From Kitasatospora sp. NBC_00240 (GTDB lineage Bacteria; Actinomycetota; Actinomycetes; Streptomycetales; Streptomycetaceae): a stretch of 64,000 nt of DNA. The stretch is from positions 496,001-560,000 of the forward strand of contig NZ_JAPEMU010000001.1 in NCBI RefSeq assembly GCF_026342405.1. The letters run 5' to 3'. Both the position numbers and the translations under genes were made by a program. Every line of letters starts with the position of its first letter. Position 1 is the first letter of the stretch. Below, piece by piece: positions 61,909 to 64,000 of the stretch. The notes beneath the pieces were generated by a model. The model did no database searches, was not told the origin of the DNA, and saw only the letters and a list, made by a program, of their open reading frames with translations.

Positions 61909-61933
61909 GTCTCTGACGGGAGACGTCAGAGAC
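61909..61933 (-). terminator. Hairpin spanning the stop codon of the second kdpB
   Basis: GTCTCTGACG pairs perfectly with CGTCAGAGAC around the loop GGAGA. The kdpB2 stop codon is inside the arm. It marks the end of the second kdp transcript, so no kdpC follows in that operon. Confidence 0.75.
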
Positions 61934-64000
61934 CGGGGACGAACTGCACCAGCAGGTCGATCAGCTTGATGCCGACGAACGGCAGGACCAGTCCCCCGAG
62001 GCCGTAGACCCGCAGGTTTCGGCCGAGCAGGTCGGAGGCCGATGCCGGCCGGTAGCGGACACCGCGCAGGGCGAGCGGGATCAGCGCGACGATGATCAGT
62101 GCGTTGAAGATGATCGCCGAAGTGATCGCCGAAGCAGGACTGTGCAGATCCATGACGTTCAGGTGTCGCAGGCCCGGGTAGGCGCCGGCGAACATCGCAG
62201 GGATGATCGCGAAGTACTTGGCGACGTCGTTGGCGATCGAGAACGTCGTCAACGCGCCCCGGGTGATGAGCAGTTGCTTGCCGATCTCGACGATGTCGAT
62301 CAGCTTGGTGGGGTTGGAGTCCAGGTCCACCATGTTCCCGGCCTCCTTGGCGGCCGAGGTGCCGGTGTTCATCGCCACGCCGACATCGGCCTGGGCGAGG
62401 GCCGGCGCGTCGTTCGTGCCGTCACCGGTCATCGCGACCAGCTTCCCGCCCTCCTGCTCCTGCCTGATCAGCGCCAGCTTGTCCTCCGGGGTGGCCTCGG
62501 CGAGGAAGTGGTCGACCCCTGCCTCCGCCGCGATCGCCCGGGCCGTCAGCGGGTTGTCGCCCGTGACCATGACGGTCCTGATGCCCATCCGGCGCAGCTC
62601 GGCGAACCGCTCGCCGATGCCGTCCTTGACGACGTCCTTGAGCTGGATCACGCCCAGCGGGCGGGCACCGTGCCGGTCGTGGACGGCGACCATCAACGGG
62701 GTGCCGCCACCCGCCGCGATCACGTCGACGATCTCGAACGCCTGCGGCGGGACCTGTCCGCCGCGCTCGTGCACCCAGGCCGCGACCGCCGCGGCGGCGC
62801 CCTTACGGACCAGGACGGGTGGCGCGTCGGTCCAGTTCAGGTCGACGCCGCTCATCCTGGTCTGCGCGCTGAACGGGACGAACTCCATCCGGCCCAGCTC
62901 GCCCGCGGCGCGGGCCCGCAGGCCGTACCTCTCCTTGGCGAGCACGATGATCGAGCGGCCCTCGGGGGTCTCGTCAGCGAGGCTGGACAGCTGGGCGGCC
63001 TCGGCGAGCTGGCTGTCCGACACCCCGGCGAGCCGGACGAAGCGGACCGCCTGCCGGTTGCCCAAGGTGATCGTTCCGGTCTTGTCGAGGAGGAGCACGT
63101 CCACGTCACCGGCCGCCTCCACCGCCCGGCCGGACATCGCCAGCACGTTGCGCTGGACGAGGCGGTCCATCCCGGCGATACCGATCGCCGAGAGCAGCGC
63201 GCCGATCGTGGTCGGGATCAACGCCACCAGCAGGGCGACCAGGACGGTGGTGCTCTGCTCGGCGCCGGCGAAGACGGCCATCGGCTGGAGCGTGACGACG
63301 CTGAGGATGAAGACGACCGTGAGGGAGGCGAGCAGCAGGTTGAGGGCGATCTCGTTCGGGGTCTTCTTACGCTCGGCGCCCTCGACCAGGGCGATCATAC
63401 GGTCGATGAAGGTCAGCCCGGGCTTGGACGTGATCCGGACGACGATCCGGTCCGAGAGCACCTTGGTACCGCCGGTGACGGCACTGCGGTCACCGCCGGC
63501 CTCGCGGATGACGGGGGCCGACTCGCCGGTGATCGCGGACTCGTCGACGGCCGCGACGCCTTCCACCACGTCGCCGTCACCCGGGACGGTCTCCCCCGCC
63601 TCGACGACCACGAAGTCGTACAGCAGCAGCTCCTCCGCAGGCACCCGCTCCTCGGGGCAGCGCTCCAGACCGACGCGCCATCGGAGGAGCCGCCGCGCCA
63701 CCGTGCCCGTCCTGGCCCTTCGCAGGGACGCGGCCTGGGCCTTGCCGCGGCCCTCGGCCACGGCCTCCGCGAGGTTGGCGAAGACGACGGTCAGCCAGAG
63801 CCACAGGCTGATCAGCCAGGCGAAGACGCTCGGCGACACCAGGGCGGAGAGCGTGGTGAGGGCCGAGCCGACCTCGACGACGAACATCACCGGGTTCTTC
63901 ACCATCACCCGCGGATGAAGCTTGTGCAGCGCCTCCGGCAGGGAGGTGAGCAGCTGTTTCGGGTCGAAGAGACCGCTGGCGGCACGGTGGCGGCGGACCG
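61926..64000 (-). CDS. kdpB: KdpB copy 2, 5' end beyond the window
   Basis: A second P-type ATPase subunit of the potassium pump, about 690 codons visible; the frame continues past the right edge (…[20 protein letters not shown]). All key motifs are intact: [53 protein letters not shown] and the last helix [16 protein letters not shown]. It is highly similar to copy 1 in the catalytic parts and more different in the nucleotide-binding domain (for example [20 protein letters not shown]). kdpA is expected just outside the window. Downstream are a hairpin, usp and a small membrane protein, and no kdpC. Confidence 0.95.
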   Translation of the reverse strand, partial: VRRHRAASGLFDPKQLLTSLPEALHKLHPRVMVKNPVMFVVEVGSALTTLSALVSPSVFAWLISLWLWLTVVFANLAEAVAEGRGKAQAASLRRARTGTVARRLLRWRVGLERCPEERVPAEELLLYDFVVVEAGETVPGDGDVVEGVAAVDESAITGESAPVIREAGGDRSAVTGGTKVLSDRIVVRITSKPGLTFIDRMIALVEGAERKKTPNEIALNLLLASLTVVFILSVVTLQPMAVFAGAEQSTTVLVALLVALIPTTIGALLSAIGIAGMDRLVQRNVLAMSGRAVEAAGDVDVLLLDKTGTITLGNRQAVRFVRLAGVSDSQLAEAAQLSSLADETPEGRSIIVLAKERYGLRARAAGELGRMEFVPFSAQTRMSGVDLNWTDAPPVLVRKGAAAAVAAWVHERGGQVPPQAFEIVDVIAAGGGTPLMVAVHDRHGARPLGVIQLKDVVKDGIGERFAELRRMGIRTVMVTGDNPLTARAIAAEAGVDHFLAEATPEDKLALIRQEQEGGKLVAMTGDGTNDAPALAQADVGVAMNTGTSAAKEAGNMVDLDSNPTKLIDIVEIGKQLLITRGALTTFSIANDVAKYFAIIPAMFAGAYPGLRHLNVMDLHSPASAITSAIIFNALIIVALIPLALRGVRYRPASASDLLGRNLRVYGLGGLVLPFVGIKLIDLLVQFVPGL

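Overview
The window is very GC-rich (about 73%), with G/C-biased third codon positions, many GTG starts and GGAGG-type ribosome binding sites. It encodes actinobacterial markers: a kdpFABC operon with KdpDE, a bL37-like ribosomal micro-protein, SigE-type sigma factors, discoidin/ricin-decorated secreted glycosidases and TetR-FBP and MmyB-type regulators. This fits Streptomyces or, equally well, Kitasatospora. No rRNA, tRNA, CRISPR array, transposase or biosynthetic cluster was recognised. Everything here is read from sequence; no database search was run.

Region 1 (1-12.4 kb) holds secreted and housekeeping functions. They are a partial TetR regulator, a secreted M19-like hydrolase with a discoidin domain, RNase HI, a MarR/MFS divergent pair, and a secreted protein built of three Trp-Thr-Cys repeats. 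Then come a LexA paralogue behind what looks like a PafBC-type damage promoter, a cupin, a DUF4328 membrane protein, a secreted endonuclease I, a methyltransferase and a catalytically incomplete Y-family polymerase-like protein.

Region 2 (12.4-27 kb) is regulator-rich. It has a TetR/SnoaL coupled pair, an FBP zinc-finger gene divergent from a TetR regulator over a clean palindrome, and a large GH3 enzyme with three discoidin domains whose promoter carries a CebR-like box at the start point. An MmyB-type regulator is divergent from an MFS exporter and an aldo/keto reductase. Gene remnants (TfoX, lactonase, histidine phosphatase, lipase) lie between the intact genes.

Region 3 (27-42 kb) is accessory and visibly decayed. 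It includes two MerR-type 19-bp-spacer promoters, a 65-residue SoxR that kept its DNA-binding start and its cysteine tail but lost the middle, and a ferredoxin. It also holds GlxA/PfpI and NmrA genes, a truncated glycosyltransferase, a reductase, an exporter, an ECF sigma/anti-sigma-like pair and a protein mannosyltransferase. Remnants of a methyltransferase and a LuxR regulator, and a nine-unit heptamer minisatellite, follow.

Region 4 (42-64 kb) begins with a secreted GH59 galactosylceramidase-type enzyme and then becomes a potassium island, all on the minus strand. It contains an unknown four-helix membrane protein, kdpE, kdpD, kdpC, kdpB, kdpA, kdpF, a 27-residue micro-membrane protein, two KimA-type potassium permeases, an SDR with a bL37-like micro-protein, a small four-helix membrane protein, a universal stress protein and a second kdpB that runs off the window. 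A direct repeat of YTGACG with an 11-bp period recurs seven times in the intergenic regions of this island, in front of nearly every transcription unit. I read it as the binding site of an OmpR-type regulator, most simply KdpE. The second kdpB is followed not by kdpC but by separate Usp and four-helix proteins that resemble the two input modules of KdpD. This combination is the most system-like novelty in the window.
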